Assembly (NCBI GenBank): GCA_017886205.1
Contig: JAFNEO010000037.1
Span: forward strand, 56,901 to 120,900
From: Candidatus Aminicenantota bacterium
Lineage (GTDB): Bacteria; Acidobacteriota; Aminicenantia; Aminicenantales; UBA8522
Direction of reading: 5' to 3'
Length of the DNA stretch: 64,000 bases
Shown piece after piece: positions 6,591-16,486 of this stretch; position 1 is the first letter of the stretch, and each line of letters opens with the position of its first letter. The notes beneath the pieces were generated by a model, which saw only the letters and a program-made list of their open reading frames with translations, ran no database searches and had not been told where the DNA came from. The translations under genes were made by a program, and so were the position numbers.

Positions 6591-9500
6591 ATGCGGTTTC
6601 CTAGTTTTCTCTCCAGAGCGGCTTTATTATCGCTGCTTTCGGGTTTATGTTTATCGGTCGGTCTGCTTTCATTCGCCCAGGTGCAGTACGGCACGGGGAC
6701 ATGGGACGCCGACCTCTTCGGGAACCACAGGGTGGTCATCAGAGTCCCGGGCAAAGCCGGCGCGGTTTGGGTGCGTATCCCCTGGCGGCGGCGCGACCTC
6801 AACCCGGAGAAGAAGATGGTCATTTTCGTCGATGCCGCAACGGGGAAACAGATCCAAAATGTCTGCCCGGTGGCCGTCAGCCGCGAGGCCGGGGATTTTG
6901 TGTTTGAGCCGGCGACTGCGCCGGGCGATTATTATGTCTATTATCTGCCCAACGTCATGAAAGGACGGTCGAATTACCCGACCGTTGTCTATCCGGAGCC
7001 GGTTTTCGACGCCGATGCCAGGTGGCTTCTAAACTTCGGCCTCTCCCCTTTCCATCCGCCGACCAAGGATGAGGAGGGCTTTGCTCAAGCTCAGGTTGTA
7101 GAGATCCAGTCGATCGACGAACTGAACAGCTTCTTCCCGATGGAGGTCATCGCCACCTCGGAGGAGACGCACGCACTTCTGGCGAGATATCCGGACGCTT
7201 CCTACCTTCTCTTTCCCGAAGACCGCCGCTTTTCCGTCCGGATGGCAGACGACCTGCCTCGGCGCTGGATCCAAAGCGGGCCGAAAAGTGATTTTATAGG
7301 AGAGGCGCTGCGCGGAGAATTTTATGCCTTTCAGATCGGGGTTTTCGCCGGCCGCACCTCGATCGAGGATCTGGATGTCACATTCAGCGACCTGAAACTG
7401 GTCCCGACCTCCCCTTCCCCGAGCTGGCAGACCTTCATCCCCGCTTCCGGAGCTCACTCCTTCAACACCCGCGGTGTTAACTGGGACGGCAGGGAATTCA
7501 AGAAGGTCTGTGCCGTCCCCAGAGGCAAAATCCAGCCGCTCTGGTGTGGCGTCCAGGTTCCCAAAGGTATCCCCCCCGGCAAATACCAGGGCGAGGTCAC
7601 TGTCAGTCCCAAAGGTTTGCCGCCGAACCGGATTAAGCTCCTCCTCGATGTCCAAAACGATGTCCTCGATGACGCCGGTGATTCCGAGCTCTGGCGGATG
7701 TCCCGCCTCCGCTGGCTCGACTCGAGGATCGCCTTCGACGATGAGGTCATCCCGCCCTATACGCCGCTTTCTATCAAAGACAAGACGGTATCCTGTCTCG
7801 GAAGATCAGTGGACATCGGGCAGGACGGCCTTCTCGCGGGGATCACCAGCTTTTTCCTGATCGATGTGACCGGATTCCGGAAGGAGGGACGCGAGCTCCT
7901 GGCCTCCCCCATCGCGCTCGTCCTCATCGAGAAGAGTGGAGGTGCCCTCAAATGGAATGGAGACGGGCCTCGATTCGTCAAGCTTACTCCCGGCGCGGTC
8001 GTCTGGGAGGCGGAAAGCCGGTCCGGTCTGTTCGTCCTGTCCTGCAGCGCCCAGATGGAATTTGATGGATTCGTCGAGTTCAAGCTCAGACTAGAGGCGG
8101 AGTCCGCCGCCGAGGTCGACGATATTCGTCTTGAGATCCCCCTGGTCAGAGATGTCGCCAAGTACATGATGGGATTGGGCTTCAAGGGCGGCCTTCGCCC
8201 TTCGCAATTCGAATGGGCCTGGGACCAGACGAAGAACCAGGACGCCCTCTGGATCGGGGATGTCAACGCCGGCCTCCAAGTCAATTGGCGTGATGAGAAT
8301 TATTCGCGGCCTCTCAACACCAACTTCTATCTCTCCAAGCCGCTTAACCTGCCGCCGTCCTGGTGGAATGAGGGCAAGGGGGGTTGCACGGTCAAAGAGA
8401 AAGGCGACGGCACCGTCCTCGTAACCGCCTCGAGCGGCCCCCGCCTCCTCCGGGCGGGTGAAGTGCTCCATTTCCATTTCAACCTGCTCCTTACGCCATT
8501 CAAACCGATCGATCCCCAGTCTCATTTTTCGACGCGCTTCTTTCATGCTTTCAAGCCTATCGCCGATGTGGCCTCGACCGGCGCCAACACGATCAACGTC
8601 CACCATGCCAACGCGGTTAACCCTTACATCAACTATCCGTTCCTGCGGCCGGCCGAGATGAAAAAATACATCGACGCGGCGCATGCCCGCGGGATGAAAG
8701 TCAAAATCTACAACACCATCCGGGAGCTATCGAACCGCTGTGTCGAGCTCTTCGCGCTGCGCAGCCTGGGAGACGAGATCTTCTCGCGCGGCCCCGGCGG
8801 CGGCTTCTCCTGGCTCCAGGAGCACCTCGTCTCCAACTACATTGCGGCCTGGTTCGTGCCCGAACTCAAGGACACGGCCATCATCAACAGTGGTCTGTCC
8901 CGCTGGCATAACTATTACTTGGAGGGCTTGGACTGGCTCGTCAAGAATGTCGGGATCGACGGGCTCTACATCGACGATGTGGCCTTCGACCGGACGACGA
9001 TGAAGCGGGTCAGGAAGGTTTTGGAGCGCGGCCGTCCGGGGGCGCTCGTCGACCTTCACTCGGCCAACCAGTACAACTCGCGGGATGGATTCGCCTCGAG
9101 CGCCAACCTCTACCTTGAGCACTTCCCCTTCCTCAACCGGCTCTGGTTCGGCGAGTACTTCGATTATAACTCGGCCCCGGATTATTGGCTGGTCGAGATT
9201 TCGGGGATCCCTTTTGGGCTGCTGGGAGAGATGCTCAATGACGGTGGAAACCCTTGGCGGGGAATGATATACGGGATGACCAACCGTCTCCCCTGGTCGG
9301 GCCAGAACCCGGCCCGGATCTGGAAGGTCTGGGATGAATTCGGGATCGAAGAGGCGCGGATGATCGGCTACTGGTCGGCCGATTGTCCCGTTAAGACCGA
9401 CAACCAAAATGTCTTGGCTACGGCCTATGTCAAAAAAGGAAGGGTTCTGGTATCTTTAGCGAGTTGGGCCGACGAGCCCGTCAAATGCCGGCTCTGGATC

Positions 9501-9644
9501 GATTGGAAAGCGCTGGGCATGAACGGGCAAGACGCTCGGCTCCATGCTCCGGAAATTGCCGATTTCCAGCCGGAGTCGACATTCCGGCCCGAGGACCCGA
9601 TCCCGGTCGAACCCGGCCGAGGCTGGCTGCTGGAACTGAAATAG
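6591..9644 (+). CDS. Exported glycoside-hydrolase-like protein (DUF6067/GH123-like)
   Basis: 1017 residues with a signal peptide (LSRAALLSLLSGLCLSVGLLSFA). The first 600 or so residues are beta-rich and look like N-terminal jelly-roll domains. The C-terminal part is a TIM-barrel-like glycosidase domain: INVHHANAVNPY, then YIDAAHARGMKVKIYNT, then GIDGLYIDDVAFDR with acidic residues at a barrel strand end, and a final beta domain. This order matches the DUF6067 (GH123-related) proteins of polysaccharide-degrading bacteria. Likely a periplasmic or extracellular enzyme on a complex glycan; substrate unknown. ATG has GGGAGG nine bases upstream. Confidence 0.7.
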   Translation: MRFPSFLSRAALLSLLSGLCLSVGLLSFAQVQYGTGTWDADLFGNHRVVIRVPGKAGAVWVRIPWRRRDLNPEKKMVIFVDAATGKQIQNVCPVAVSREAGDFVFEPATAPGDYYVYYLPNVMKGRSNYPTVVYPEPVFDADARWLLNFGLSPFHPPTKDEEGFAQAQVVEIQSIDELNSFFPMEVIATSEETHALLARYPDASYLLFPEDRRFSVRMADDLPRRWIQSGPKSDFIGEALRGEFYAFQIGVFAGRTSIEDLDVTFSDLKLVPTSPSPSWQTFIPASGAHSFNTRGVNWDGREFKKVCAVPRGKIQPLWCGVQVPKGIPPGKYQGEVTVSPKGLPPNRIKLLLDVQNDVLDDAGDSELWRMSRLRWLDSRIAFDDEVIPPYTPLSIKDKTVSCLGRSVDIGQDGLLAGITSFFLIDVTGFRKEGRELLASPIALVLIEKSGGALKWNGDGPRFVKLTPGAVVWEAESRSGLFVLSCSAQMEFDGFVEFKLRLEAESAAEVDDIRLEIPLVRDVAKYMMGLGFKGGLRPSQFEWAWDQTKNQDALWIGDVNAGLQVNWRDENYSRPLNTNFYLSKPLNLPPSWWNEGKGGCTVKEKGDGTVLVTASSGPRLLRAGEVLHFHFNLLLTPFKPIDPQSHFSTRFFHAFKPIADVASTGANTINVHHANAVNPYINYPFLRPAEMKKYIDAAHARGMKVKIYNTIRELSNRCVELFALRSLGDEIFSRGPGGGFSWLQEHLVSNYIAAWFVPELKDTAIINSGLSRWHNYYLEGLDWLVKNVGIDGLYIDDVAFDRTTMKRVRKVLERGRPGALVDLHSANQYNSRDGFASSANLYLEHFPFLNRLWFGEYFDYNSAPDYWLVEISGIPFGLLGEMLNDGGNPWRGMIYGMTNRLPWSGQNPARIWKVWDEFGIEEARMIGYWSADCPVKTDNQNVLATAYVKKGRVLVSLASWADEPVKCRLWIDWKALGMNGQDARLHAPEIADFQPESTFRPEDPIPVEPGRGWLLELK

Positions 9645-9667
9645 ATCACCCTATAAGGAGTTAAAGG

Positions 9668-10051
9668 ATGAGTCTCACCTTGTCGCTCTTGTCTGGGTCG
9701 TTCGGAATCTGCCGCCTGGAGCCGGAGGCGAAGATTCCCGATTGGGCGAACGCCGGCGACTTTATGTCGATAACGCGGACTAGCGACGAGCTTTCGATCG
9801 TGTGTGCTGGGGCGAAAGTGCCGGAGGGAGTGAAATCCGACCGCGGCTGGCGCTGTTTCAAAGTGGAGGGGCCTCTCGATCTCTCGCTGACGGGTGTGCT
9901 CGCCTCGTTGGCGAACCCGTTGGCCGAAGCGCGGATTAATATCTTTGCCGTCTCCACCTTCGATACGGATTACCTGCTGGTCAAAAAGGACAGGGTCTCT
10001 CGGGCGTCAGAGGTTCTCATCCGGTCCGGGCATCGCCTAACCAACCGCTGA
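9668..10051 (+). CDS. ACT-domain protein
   Basis: 127 residues made almost wholly of two ACT-like halves (LTLSLLSGSFGICRLEP..., then GPLDLSLTGVLASLANPLAEARINIFAVSTFDTDYLLV). The second half is the common small-molecule-binding motif of stand-alone aspartokinase-like ACT proteins of about 130 residues. It probably senses an amino acid; the ligand is unknown. AAGGAG and AAAGG lie just upstream of the ATG, 23 bases after the glycosidase stop. Confidence 0.8.
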   Translation: MSLTLSLLSGSFGICRLEPEAKIPDWANAGDFMSITRTSDELSIVCAGAKVPEGVKSDRGWRCFKVEGPLDLSLTGVLASLANPLAEARINIFAVSTFDTDYLLVKKDRVSRASEVLIRSGHRLTNR

Positions 10052-10179
10052 ACTCCAAGAATGCATTGGCCAAGTCGCCGGTTGACTGGGGCTCTCCGCG
10101 TAATCGGACGATAGACTTTTTCTGCGGCTTTGCAGGAACTCGGGATTGTTGTTATGATAGACATGGGTCGTCGAGCAGG

Positions 10180-11064
10180 ATGAGACAAAGCCAATTACTT
10201 ATGGTCCTGGCCGGAATCGGCTGGCTCCTTCTTTTTACCGGGTTCGGTTTTCCTGAGGACCCGGTCGCCCAAAGCCAATGGACCGCATCCCCTCTCCAGC
10301 TGGATGGCCTGGCCGAGGAGTGGCGGTCGGATTCCCTTCTCCATGTAAAAAAAATCGATCTGGATTACGGCTTCAGGAATGACGGCCGGAATCTCTATAT
10401 CCTGCTCGTCTTCAGGAACCCCAAGTTTCTGAGCTCGATCGACGCTGTGGGAATAACCATCTCCAGCAGCCCTGAGGGGATCAAAAATAGAAACAATGGG
10501 GTCAAGTTCCTCAAGAAGATTCTTACGGCCGATCAGTTCATCGTGATGCTGGAGTACCAAGGCGCACACCTGACAGGGGGAAAAAAAGAAGAGCTTCGAA
10601 GGCAACCCCAGCATTCCGTATTGGCAGCTTATGCGGTCGATAAAAAAGGAAAAATCCTCTCGCCCACAGGATCCGCGATCGGTGTAGAGCCGCCGGCTTT
10701 CCAGACGACAAAACAAGAGAACGTGGTGACCTATGAATTCCGGATTCCCCTGGCTTCCCGAGAGGTTCATCCCGCGGGGATAGGCGCCGAACCAGGGACA
10801 ACCCTTTCGGTTTCTTTTGAATGGGGAGGATCGGCCCAAAAAACGCTCCGGCCCAGGACCAGTTGGTCAACGCCCTCGTCCATTGTATCTGGCGGCGCCC
10901 TTGCTGACAACGGAGAAACTCGGGCCCAGGAGTTTTTGAACTCCTTTGATTCGATGTCGAGGCCGTCGCTGGAGACGAAAAAATATGCCTTCCGGGCCGA
11001 CGTTCAACTGGCCAAACAGGTGAGCGTATCGGATATCTATCCGAGCGTCTCTTCTCTTGACTAG
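10180..11064 (+). CDS. Exported CBM9-like/DOMON-type protein
   Basis: 294 residues from the ATG that opens a signal peptide (LLMVLAGIGWLLLFTGFGF). A TTTGCA/TATGAT promoter with an 18-base spacer sits just upstream. The mature N-terminus (LQLDGLAEEW, then DYGFRNDGRNLYILLVFRNPKFLSSID) matches the CBM9-like beta-sandwich found in exported proteins of this kind of genome. The C-terminal 80 residues have low complexity in Ser and Thr and no domain. Possibly sugar or haem binding. Its stop TAG shares the palindrome CTAG with the stop of the opposing TonB receptor. Confidence 0.6.
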   Translation: MRQSQLLMVLAGIGWLLLFTGFGFPEDPVAQSQWTASPLQLDGLAEEWRSDSLLHVKKIDLDYGFRNDGRNLYILLVFRNPKFLSSIDAVGITISSSPEGIKNRNNGVKFLKKILTADQFIVMLEYQGAHLTGGKKEELRRQPQHSVLAAYAVDKKGKILSPTGSAIGVEPPAFQTTKQENVVTYEFRIPLASREVHPAGIGAEPGTTLSVSFEWGGSAQKTLRPRTSWSTPSSIVSGGALADNGETRAQEFLNSFDSMSRPSLETKKYAFRADVQLAKQVSVSDIYPSVSSLD

Positions 11065-13838
11065 AATTCCACTCGCAGCCCGATCTGCGCCCGCCGTGGG
11101 AAGAAAATCTCGTCGGTCTTCCGGTAAGCGTCAGACCATAGGTCATAGCCAGGATGGATGGTCGGAGGATTGCTGGCCCGATAGCCGATGACCGTGTTCG
11201 AATTGAGGACGTTGAAGATATCGATCATGGCACTGAGTTTCACTGTCTTGTAGATCGGGAACGTTTTTTGGAGCCTGAGATCCAGCAAACTCCAGGCGGG
11301 GAACCTCTCCTCCCCTCTCGGATCTGCCAGTATGGTCCGCTCCCCTTGATCGGGATAGACTCGCACGAATGACGGGATCGGCCTTCCCGTCTGGTAGAGG
11401 TAATTCACGGCGGCCAGGATATCCCAGGGGAAAGAGATGCTGGCCGAAACCTTGAGGCTCCACGTCCGGTCGTGGTTCAGAAAGCTCCGAGCGTTGGTCA
11501 AGTCGTTGGGGTCCTGTCCATAGTATTGGGTATACCAGATCATCGCCTGCTGGTTCATCACATGGGCCGAGTTGTTCAAGCCCTCCATCCTCGACCAGGT
11601 GAGAGAAGCGCTCAGCTGCCAATTGTCCGAATACCTCTTGGTCAACGAGAATATAGCGGCCTTGTAAGCCTGGTCGAATTTTTGGCCGAAACGGGACGGT
11701 TGGGTGATCCAGTAATCGTTTGTTTCCATATCGCTGGTCTGGTTCCAGACCGGGTAAGACCGGCCGTTGTCGGGAGACACCATTTCGACCTGCTCGTAAG
11801 TGGCCCCCTTGTCTTCCCAGCCGACGAGGTTCTTCTCCTGCTTGTAAATGTAAGAAGCTCCGACGGACAGGTTAGGGATGAGTTCTCGCTCTAGGCCGAT
11901 CGAAAACTGGTCGGCATACGGATTCTTAAGGTCGGGGTCGACGGTATAGTTCATAGCGCCGGGGATGGAGTCAACAAAAACCCAATCGTTGAGGTCCCAA
12001 TCCCAGGCATACATCGTCCAGTCGGTGACATTGGGACCCGGCCAGTTCCAGTTGGACATGAGCAGGGCATCGTAATAGCGGCCGCAGGATGCTTTGAGGA
12101 GGGTCTTCTTGTCCGAGGTGAGCTGAAAAGCCAGGCCAACCCGGGGAGAGACGGTGGTCCACTTGACCACATCGGGGACCTCCGGAGTCGTATCTCCCGT
12201 CTCTTCCCATCCCTTATAGACCGGGAACGACTGGATCGAGCCTATGCTGTGATCGACCCTGAGCCCCAGATTGACCATTAATCGGTTCCCGATCTTCCAG
12301 GAATCATCGGCGAAGGCCACGAAGGAATTGACGACTCCGCCGTATGAAAAGACGTCCTGTTCGTACATATAATAAGGATAGCCGGCATAATCATAGTAAA
12401 AACGGCCTCCCGTATAGCCGCCGTGATTGTCGGCGGTCCCTCTGTTGTATTGGACTCCCATTTTGAAATCGTGGGTTCCGCCGAGAAAATCTTCGGCGAA
12501 GTAGGACAGGCTGGCGCTGGCCTGGTGCCTGGACACCGCATACATCCAGGGCCACCAGGCTCCTTGGGAATTGACTCCGGTAAGGCCATCATAATGACTC
12601 GGGGTGGCAAGCGATGAGTGGATGGGGAGCCAATCGTCAGTGCTCCGCCATCCTCCGTATTTCAGGTCGAGAAAGGCCTTGTTGCTGATCAGCCATGTAT
12701 ACATGAGGTTCCAAGTGGGGTTTTCCCCTTTTTCTGAACCCAGGGCTTCTCTGGTGACATAGGGCGTGAGGGGGTCGGGGATGTCAAAATATTCGTAGTA
12801 AAAAGAGCCGACCAGCCGATGGTTCTTCCCTATCTGGGAAGAGAGCTTGAAGAAGGCTTTATCACCGATGGTGTTGGCCGGGAACTCGGGATCGGAAAGC
12901 CAAGCCGTGTAGGAATCTTCCTTTCTTTCGTAGGAGCCGAAGAACCAGAGTCTGTCTTTGAGGATCGGTCCTCCCAGGCTGAATGAGGCGTCCAGGAATT
13001 TATCCCGATGGTAGGAGAAGGCTTCCGGATCTTCCGGCCTGGGGTTGTTGTCGGCCACGAGTTTATGAAACTGCCCGTAGTAGCTCAGGCTTCCTTGGAA
13101 TGTGTTTCCCCCCGATTTGGTGACGATATTGATGACCGCCCCCGTGAATTGCCCGTACTCGGCCGGAGCGCCTATCCCCATCGTCTCCACCTCGGCAAAA
13201 ACATCGGGATTGACCCACTGCCAGGGAGAACCCACGTCGAGATTCCGGATATCCACTCCATCGAGCTGATAATCGCTGGACTCATAATTGGACCCGTAGG
13301 CAACGATCCTGTCTCCCTCCTGGGTGTTCATGATCAGCCCGGGAGCCTGTTTGACGACGTCGAAAAAGGTGAACCGGCCGCTGGGGAGCTGCTCCAAGAG
13401 TTCCTTGCCGAAGGTGGTCGTCAGGCCCGATTTGGTCACATCGACGAGAGGTGCCGGAGCCACAACGGTCATGGATTCCTCGATGGCGGCGACCTTCAAC
13501 ACAATGTCTTGGGTAACGGTCGTATCCACAGAAACCTTGATGTCCAACCTCTTAACGGTCTCAAACCCTTTGAGGCCGCAAACCAGGGAGTACGACCCGG
13601 GAGGGAGGTTGATGAAGCGGTAAGTCCCTTTTGCAGATGTCACCTCTGAGTAAACGCCTCCCATCAGAGCGGGGCTGGCGAGTTCCACCGTCACTCCAGG
13701 AAGGGGACCGCCTTCCTCATCGGTGACTGTCCCCATGATTTTTCCGGTCAGTCTCTGGCCGTAAGAGAAGCCGACGGCGACGGCGGTCAAGAAAACCAGA
13801 AAGGTGACCCATTTTGCGGGACTTTTTTTAGTGCCCAT
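11061..13838 (-). CDS. TonB-dependent outer-membrane receptor with carboxypeptidase-regulatory-like domain
   Basis: About 925 residues. The start MGTKK is preferred because AAGGAGG lies just upstream and a signal peptide follows (WVTFLVFLTAVAVGFSYG). Residues about 30-115 form the carboxypeptidase-regulatory-like fold (GKIMGTVTDEEGGPLPGV, GTYRFINLPPGSYSL), then a plug domain (GLTTTFGKELLEQLPSGR ... YQLDGVDIRN) and a long barrel rich in aromatic strands, ending GLRVEF with terminal Phe. This architecture is Oar/SusC-like and imports large ligands such as peptides or glycans. No SusD-type lipoprotein follows it, so ligand capture must rely on other proteins. The gene is divergent from the M28 peptidase with 200 bases between the starts. 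Confidence 0.9.
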   Translation of the reverse strand: MGTKKSPAKWVTFLVFLTAVAVGFSYGQRLTGKIMGTVTDEEGGPLPGVTVELASPALMGGVYSEVTSAKGTYRFINLPPGSYSLVCGLKGFETVKRLDIKVSVDTTVTQDIVLKVAAIEESMTVVAPAPLVDVTKSGLTTTFGKELLEQLPSGRFTFFDVVKQAPGLIMNTQEGDRIVAYGSNYESSDYQLDGVDIRNLDVGSPWQWVNPDVFAEVETMGIGAPAEYGQFTGAVINIVTKSGGNTFQGSLSYYGQFHKLVADNNPRPEDPEAFSYHRDKFLDASFSLGGPILKDRLWFFGSYERKEDSYTAWLSDPEFPANTIGDKAFFKLSSQIGKNHRLVGSFYYEYFDIPDPLTPYVTREALGSEKGENPTWNLMYTWLISNKAFLDLKYGGWRSTDDWLPIHSSLATPSHYDGLTGVNSQGAWWPWMYAVSRHQASASLSYFAEDFLGGTHDFKMGVQYNRGTADNHGGYTGGRFYYDYAGYPYYMYEQDVFSYGGVVNSFVAFADDSWKIGNRLMVNLGLRVDHSIGSIQSFPVYKGWEETGDTTPEVPDVVKWTTVSPRVGLAFQLTSDKKTLLKASCGRYYDALLMSNWNWPGPNVTDWTMYAWDWDLNDWVFVDSIPGAMNYTVDPDLKNPYADQFSIGLERELIPNLSVGASYIYKQEKNLVGWEDKGATYEQVEMVSPDNGRSYPVWNQTSDMETNDYWITQPSRFGQKFDQAYKAAIFSLTKRYSDNWQLSASLTWSRMEGLNNSAHVMNQQAMIWYTQYYGQDPNDLTNARSFLNHDRTWSLKVSASISFPWDILAAVNYLYQTGRPIPSFVRVYPDQGERTILADPRGEERFPAWSLLDLRLQKTFPIYKTVKLSAMIDIFNVLNSNTVIGYRASNPPTIHPGYDLWSDAYRKTDEIFFPRRAQIGLRVEF

Positions 13839-14037
13839 TTTCCCTCCTTGGACCGGTCTCAAGATTTCGTTATCCGTGGTGCCTGGCATTAATCCTTTCG
13901 CGATCGGATCTCATTAATCACCCCGTGCGAGATAAAGATAAAGCCGGCCGACTATCAATGTCAAGGACGAGAGACGTTTCAAATTTGTTGTGTTTTGGGG
14001 TATGATCTCAGCTGCACGATTATCCAAGGAGGCGGCC

Positions 14038-16410
14038 ATGATTCTGAAGTCTATTATCTCCCTCGTTCTGAGTGTCTATCTCTTTTTCTCTCCGGCTCTG
14101 GCCCAAACCAAGGACAAGAAAGCGTCCTTCGACGGCCAGGCGGCGTTTGGCTACGTCCGGGTTCTGGCCGCGGATACGATGCTGGGACGGAAGAGCGGCG
14201 AGCTCGGCGGCCAGATGGCAGCCGAATACATCGTCTCGAAGCTCAAAGAATGGGGGCTCGAGCCAGCCGGCAGAAACGGGAGTTACTACCAGGACCTGAC
14301 GATCGAATACAACGAGCCCGAGAAGGGAGCGGCGCTGGAGATCCTTGCCTCCGGCAAAAAGCGGGAGTTTGTATACGGCGAGGACTGGAGACATCAGAGG
14401 TATTCCGGGTCGGGCCATTTTGCCGCGGATATCGTTTTCGCCGGCTATGGGATCTCGGCCCCCCAGAAAGAATATGACGACTATTCCGGCATGGATGTCA
14501 AAGGCAAACTGGTCATTTTTTCTACGGACACTCCCCGTCTGCTCGAAGAGAAGCTCAGGGACGAAGCCCAGTTCCAGAACCGGATCAAAGCCGCTCAAGA
14601 GCATGGGGTGCTGGGGGTTTTGACCTTTGGTAGCGAAACCCAGACCACGGGCTTTTTCGGCGGCTTCCGGGGAGGCCTCAAGAAAGAGGCCTACAAGCCG
14701 GACTTCGTGATCATCTCCCTGGAGAACAAGATCGTGGAGTTCATTTTCAAGCATCTGAAAACGGAGCTGCGTTACCTTTTCCAGCAGATCGAAACGACCT
14801 CTAAGCCCCAGTCCTTCGACACGGGTGTCCGATCTTTCGTCAACCTGGACATCACCTACGATGAGAAACGGCCGACCCAGAATGTCCTGGCCAAGATTTC
14901 CGGAACTGACAAGAACCTCAAGAATGAATACATCATCCTGGGCGCCCACATGGACCACCTCGGGATCGACATGTCCGGTGACGTCTTCAACGGCGCCGAC
15001 GACAACGCCTCAGGGACGGCGGTGGTCATGGAAGTCGCCAGGGTGATGAAGCTCAACAAGGTCAGGCCCAAACGGACGGTCGTCTTCGCGCTCTGGGCGG
15101 CGGAAGAAGAGGGGCTCTTGGGTTCTAAGTACTATACTGAAAACCCTGTCTATCCGTTGGAAAAGACGGGGGCCTACATCAACCTGGACATGGAGGGGCA
15201 CGGCAGCGGCCGGGTCAATTTCCGGGGAGCCTACTATGGGCCCGAGATCTGGGAGGTCTTGAAGACGCGGCTTCCCAAGGACTTGTTGGATAACACGAAT
15301 CCCGGGCGCGGCGGTCCGGGCGGTTCGGACCATACCTATTTTCTCTCCAGCGGTGTGCCGGCGTTCTTCGTCGCGACCGATGGGTCCCATTTCCGGACCA
15401 ACCGCGTCGGCGACGTCATCGACCTCATTAAGCCGGAGATCCTCAAGAAGGCTGGAGATGTTGTCGGCGCCGCGGTCGAGGTCCTGGCCTCAGAGCCAAA
15501 CATCCCGATCCTCGCCCAGCGGAGGGAGAACTATCAATGGCGGTATCAGACCATCGTCAACCATGAGATCCCCCCTCTGGACAAGGTCATCGATGCGCAT
15601 AGAGATGTGCAGGATCCCGATGTGGATTTCCAGCTGGCTGCGATTGCCGAGAAAGACGGAATAACAGGGGAGGCCCTGAGGGTCGAGGTGATAAAGAACC
15701 TGCTGACCGGCCTGGAGAAGATCCGAGAGAGCAAGGGGCTTGTGGCCTACAGCGGGACGGCACAGATGATGATGGGGGGCCGCCGGATGGGGGGCGGCCC
15801 GAGCGCTAAGACGACCGTCCTGGTCGGCCTTCGCGGGATCGCTTCGTTCCGCGACGACCTGCGCTGGGCGGACGTCTTTTCCAAGCAGGGCGCCGCCTTC
15901 GTCTTCCTAGAGCAGCCGGGATTTCTGTTCGACGGCAAGGCCCTAAACGGAGAAGGAAAAAAGACCGTGGAGGCCATCGGAAAGGCCAACCTTCTCTTGG
16001 TCGTTTCCGGGCTGGATCCAGCACAGGGCAAGGCTCTATTCGAGAGTGCCAATAAACCCCTGCTTCTTGTTGGCAACAGCCTGCCCGACAAAGACGTCCT
16101 TGAGCTTGTAAAAAAGACGAAATCGTCGATCGGGCTGGTCATGGGAAAAGACGAAGGGGCCGCGGCCTATTTCAAGAAGCTCGATGAAGCCAAGAAGGCC
16201 GCCGGGGTTGAGAACCTATCCATTGTCACCGAGAACTGCCTCTGGGGAAAAGCCGGAAAAGAGCAGATCGTCGGCCTCATCGGAGAATTGCTCAAAGCCA
16301 AGTATGAGAACGAGGACCTGGCCAACCTGTTTTCAGGGTCCTTCATGAGAGTGCTGGAAAAGGCCAGGGCGACGGACGCGGCGCGGACTTTCTCCTTCCT
16401 TCCGTTTTGA
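14038..16410 (+). CDS. Exported M28-family zinc aminopeptidase
   Basis: About 790 residues. The ATG follows AAGGAGG and opens a signal peptide (IISLVLSVYLFFSPALAQ). After a PA-like insert (residues about 95-230) comes the M28 core: H304-x-D306 in HMDHLG, D321-D322 in GADDNASG, the Glu pair E356-E357 in WAAEEEG, a later metal Asp in NLDMEG and His in GGSDHTYF. All di-zinc ligands are present. The C-terminal 250 residues form an extra unassigned domain. Likely clips N-terminal residues from imported peptides in the periplasm. A weak TATGAT promoter lies at 14001-14006. Confidence 0.9.
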   Translation: MILKSIISLVLSVYLFFSPALAQTKDKKASFDGQAAFGYVRVLAADTMLGRKSGELGGQMAAEYIVSKLKEWGLEPAGRNGSYYQDLTIEYNEPEKGAALEILASGKKREFVYGEDWRHQRYSGSGHFAADIVFAGYGISAPQKEYDDYSGMDVKGKLVIFSTDTPRLLEEKLRDEAQFQNRIKAAQEHGVLGVLTFGSETQTTGFFGGFRGGLKKEAYKPDFVIISLENKIVEFIFKHLKTELRYLFQQIETTSKPQSFDTGVRSFVNLDITYDEKRPTQNVLAKISGTDKNLKNEYIILGAHMDHLGIDMSGDVFNGADDNASGTAVVMEVARVMKLNKVRPKRTVVFALWAAEEEGLLGSKYYTENPVYPLEKTGAYINLDMEGHGSGRVNFRGAYYGPEIWEVLKTRLPKDLLDNTNPGRGGPGGSDHTYFLSSGVPAFFVATDGSHFRTNRVGDVIDLIKPEILKKAGDVVGAAVEVLASEPNIPILAQRRENYQWRYQTIVNHEIPPLDKVIDAHRDVQDPDVDFQLAAIAEKDGITGEALRVEVIKNLLTGLEKIRESKGLVAYSGTAQMMMGGRRMGGGPSAKTTVLVGLRGIASFRDDLRWADVFSKQGAAFVFLEQPGFLFDGKALNGEGKKTVEAIGKANLLLVVSGLDPAQGKALFESANKPLLLVGNSLPDKDVLELVKKTKSSIGLVMGKDEGAAAYFKKLDEAKKAAGVENLSIVTENCLWGKAGKEQIVGLIGELLKAKYENEDLANLFSGSFMRVLEKARATDAARTFSFLPF

Positions 16411-16415
16411 TATAG

Positions 16416-16435
16416 AAGGCATCCCCCCATGCCTT
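16416..16435. terminator. Hairpin between convergent genes
   Basis: AAGGCAT (16416-16422) and ATGCCTT (16429-16435) pair around six C and are followed by TT on the plus strand. This is a modest bidirectional terminator candidate between the M28 gene and the PEBP gene. A second hairpin, CCGCCG/CGGCGG, lies at 16451-16467 without a T-run. Confidence 0.45.
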
Positions 16436-16486
16436 TTCGCCTTCCGGAACCCGCCGTCAAGCGGCGGCCACTCACACTTTCGGCCC

